Assembly: GCA_028707655.1 (NCBI GenBank)
Contig: JAQWAN010000125.1
Location: forward strand, 1-6,258
Source of the DNA: Bacteroidaceae bacterium
GTDB lineage: Bacteria > Bacteroidota > Bacteroidia > Bacteroidales > Bacteroidaceae
Length of the DNA: 6,258 bases
Direction of reading: 5' to 3'
Below the pieces are notes generated by a model. The model was not told the origin of the DNA, searched no databases, and was given only the letters and a program-made list of their open reading frames with translations. Of the stretch, positions 6,146 through 6,258 are shown piece after piece. The position numbers were made by a program, and so were the translations under genes. Positions within the stretch are counted from its first letter, which is position 1; every line of letters begins with the position of its first letter.

Positions 6146-6258
6146 CGAAAAGGGTACCACTATTTCTCATCCAAAAGTATACCACTTTAATATAATATCA
6201 AAGTTTATTTAACTCTTTTTTTTGGTGTCTCCACCAAGAACTAATTGGCGTTTTTACT
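6134..6258. mobile_element. IS21-like insertion sequence, one end only
   Basis: The DUF262 reading frame ends abruptly at a TGT-starting junction followed by two copies of a 16-bp element set 25 bp apart, at 6148-6163 and 6173-6188. A TG terminus with multiple short internal repeats is the typical end of IS21-family elements, which encode the IstA transposase and the IstB ATPase helper. No transposase coding sequence is visible. Two short open frames on the minus strand (stops near 6205-6210) might be the end of a gene, but they are too short to name. Whether this is the left end or the inverted right end is therefore unsettled. The target-site duplication cannot be checked with one end. Confidence 0.6.
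6148..6188 (+). repeat. Paired IS-end repeats
   Basis: AAAAGGGTACCACTAT (6148-6163) and AAAAGTATACCACTTT (6173-6188) agree at 13 of 16 positions and are offset by 25 bp, slightly more than two helical turns. In IS21-family elements, repeats of this kind near each terminus act as transposase binding sites. They begin 14 bp inside the proposed element boundary. Confidence 0.6.

Noticed and set aside
6222..6237. Hairpin TTGGTG/CACCAA near the right edge as a terminator
   Set aside because: The T-run precedes the stem on the plus strand, and on the minus strand As follow it, so neither direction gives a stem followed by Ts.

Overview
The window looks like an accessory locus from an AT-rich member of the Bacteroidota, probably a gut Bacteroidales. 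Three things point there. Promoter-like sites match the Bacteroides consensus (-33 TTTG, about 20 bp, -7 TAnnTTTG). The start codons have no clear Shine-Dalgarno sequences. The AAA-ATPase and WYL proteins have the style of Bacteroidales proteins. This placement rests on sequence style and recalled families, not on a database search.

Layout: (1) At the extreme left (1-37, minus strand) are the first 12 codons of a gene running out of the window. Its N-terminus, MKPPYEITSKIL, resembles Fic-family proteins. It has its own leftward promoter and two tandem palindromic operator-like sites. (2) Positions 102-626 form a long gene-poor divergent region. It holds a perfect 12-bp inverted repeat, a leftward intrinsic terminator with no obvious gene feeding it, and a further hairpin. 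(3) Two overlapping Bacteroides-type promoter matches (627-669) precede four closely spaced rightward genes: an AAA+ ATPase with an N-terminal winged-helix-like region (697-2343), a WYL-domain transcriptional regulator (2365-3303), a complete DUF262-DUF1524 (GmrSD-like) putative nuclease (3344-5113), and a second DUF262 protein (5126-6145). (4) The second DUF262 gene is broken by the end of an IS21-like insertion sequence starting at about 6134, which supplies its last three codons and stop.

Working model (inference): the four genes form one transcription unit, with gaps of 21, 40 and 12 bp, that encodes a candidate defence system. Paired DUF262 proteins would be the nucleotide-hydrolysing and DNA-cutting effectors, as in the type IV restriction enzyme GmrSD. 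The WYL protein would be a ligand-sensing regulator of the kind often found with phage-defence genes. The AAA+ ATPase could be a remodelling or sensing partner, or an independent neighbour. Base composition changes sharply between the WYL gene and the DUF262 pair, so the unit may have been assembled from separate modules. The insertion has probably inactivated or altered the second DUF262 component in this strain.
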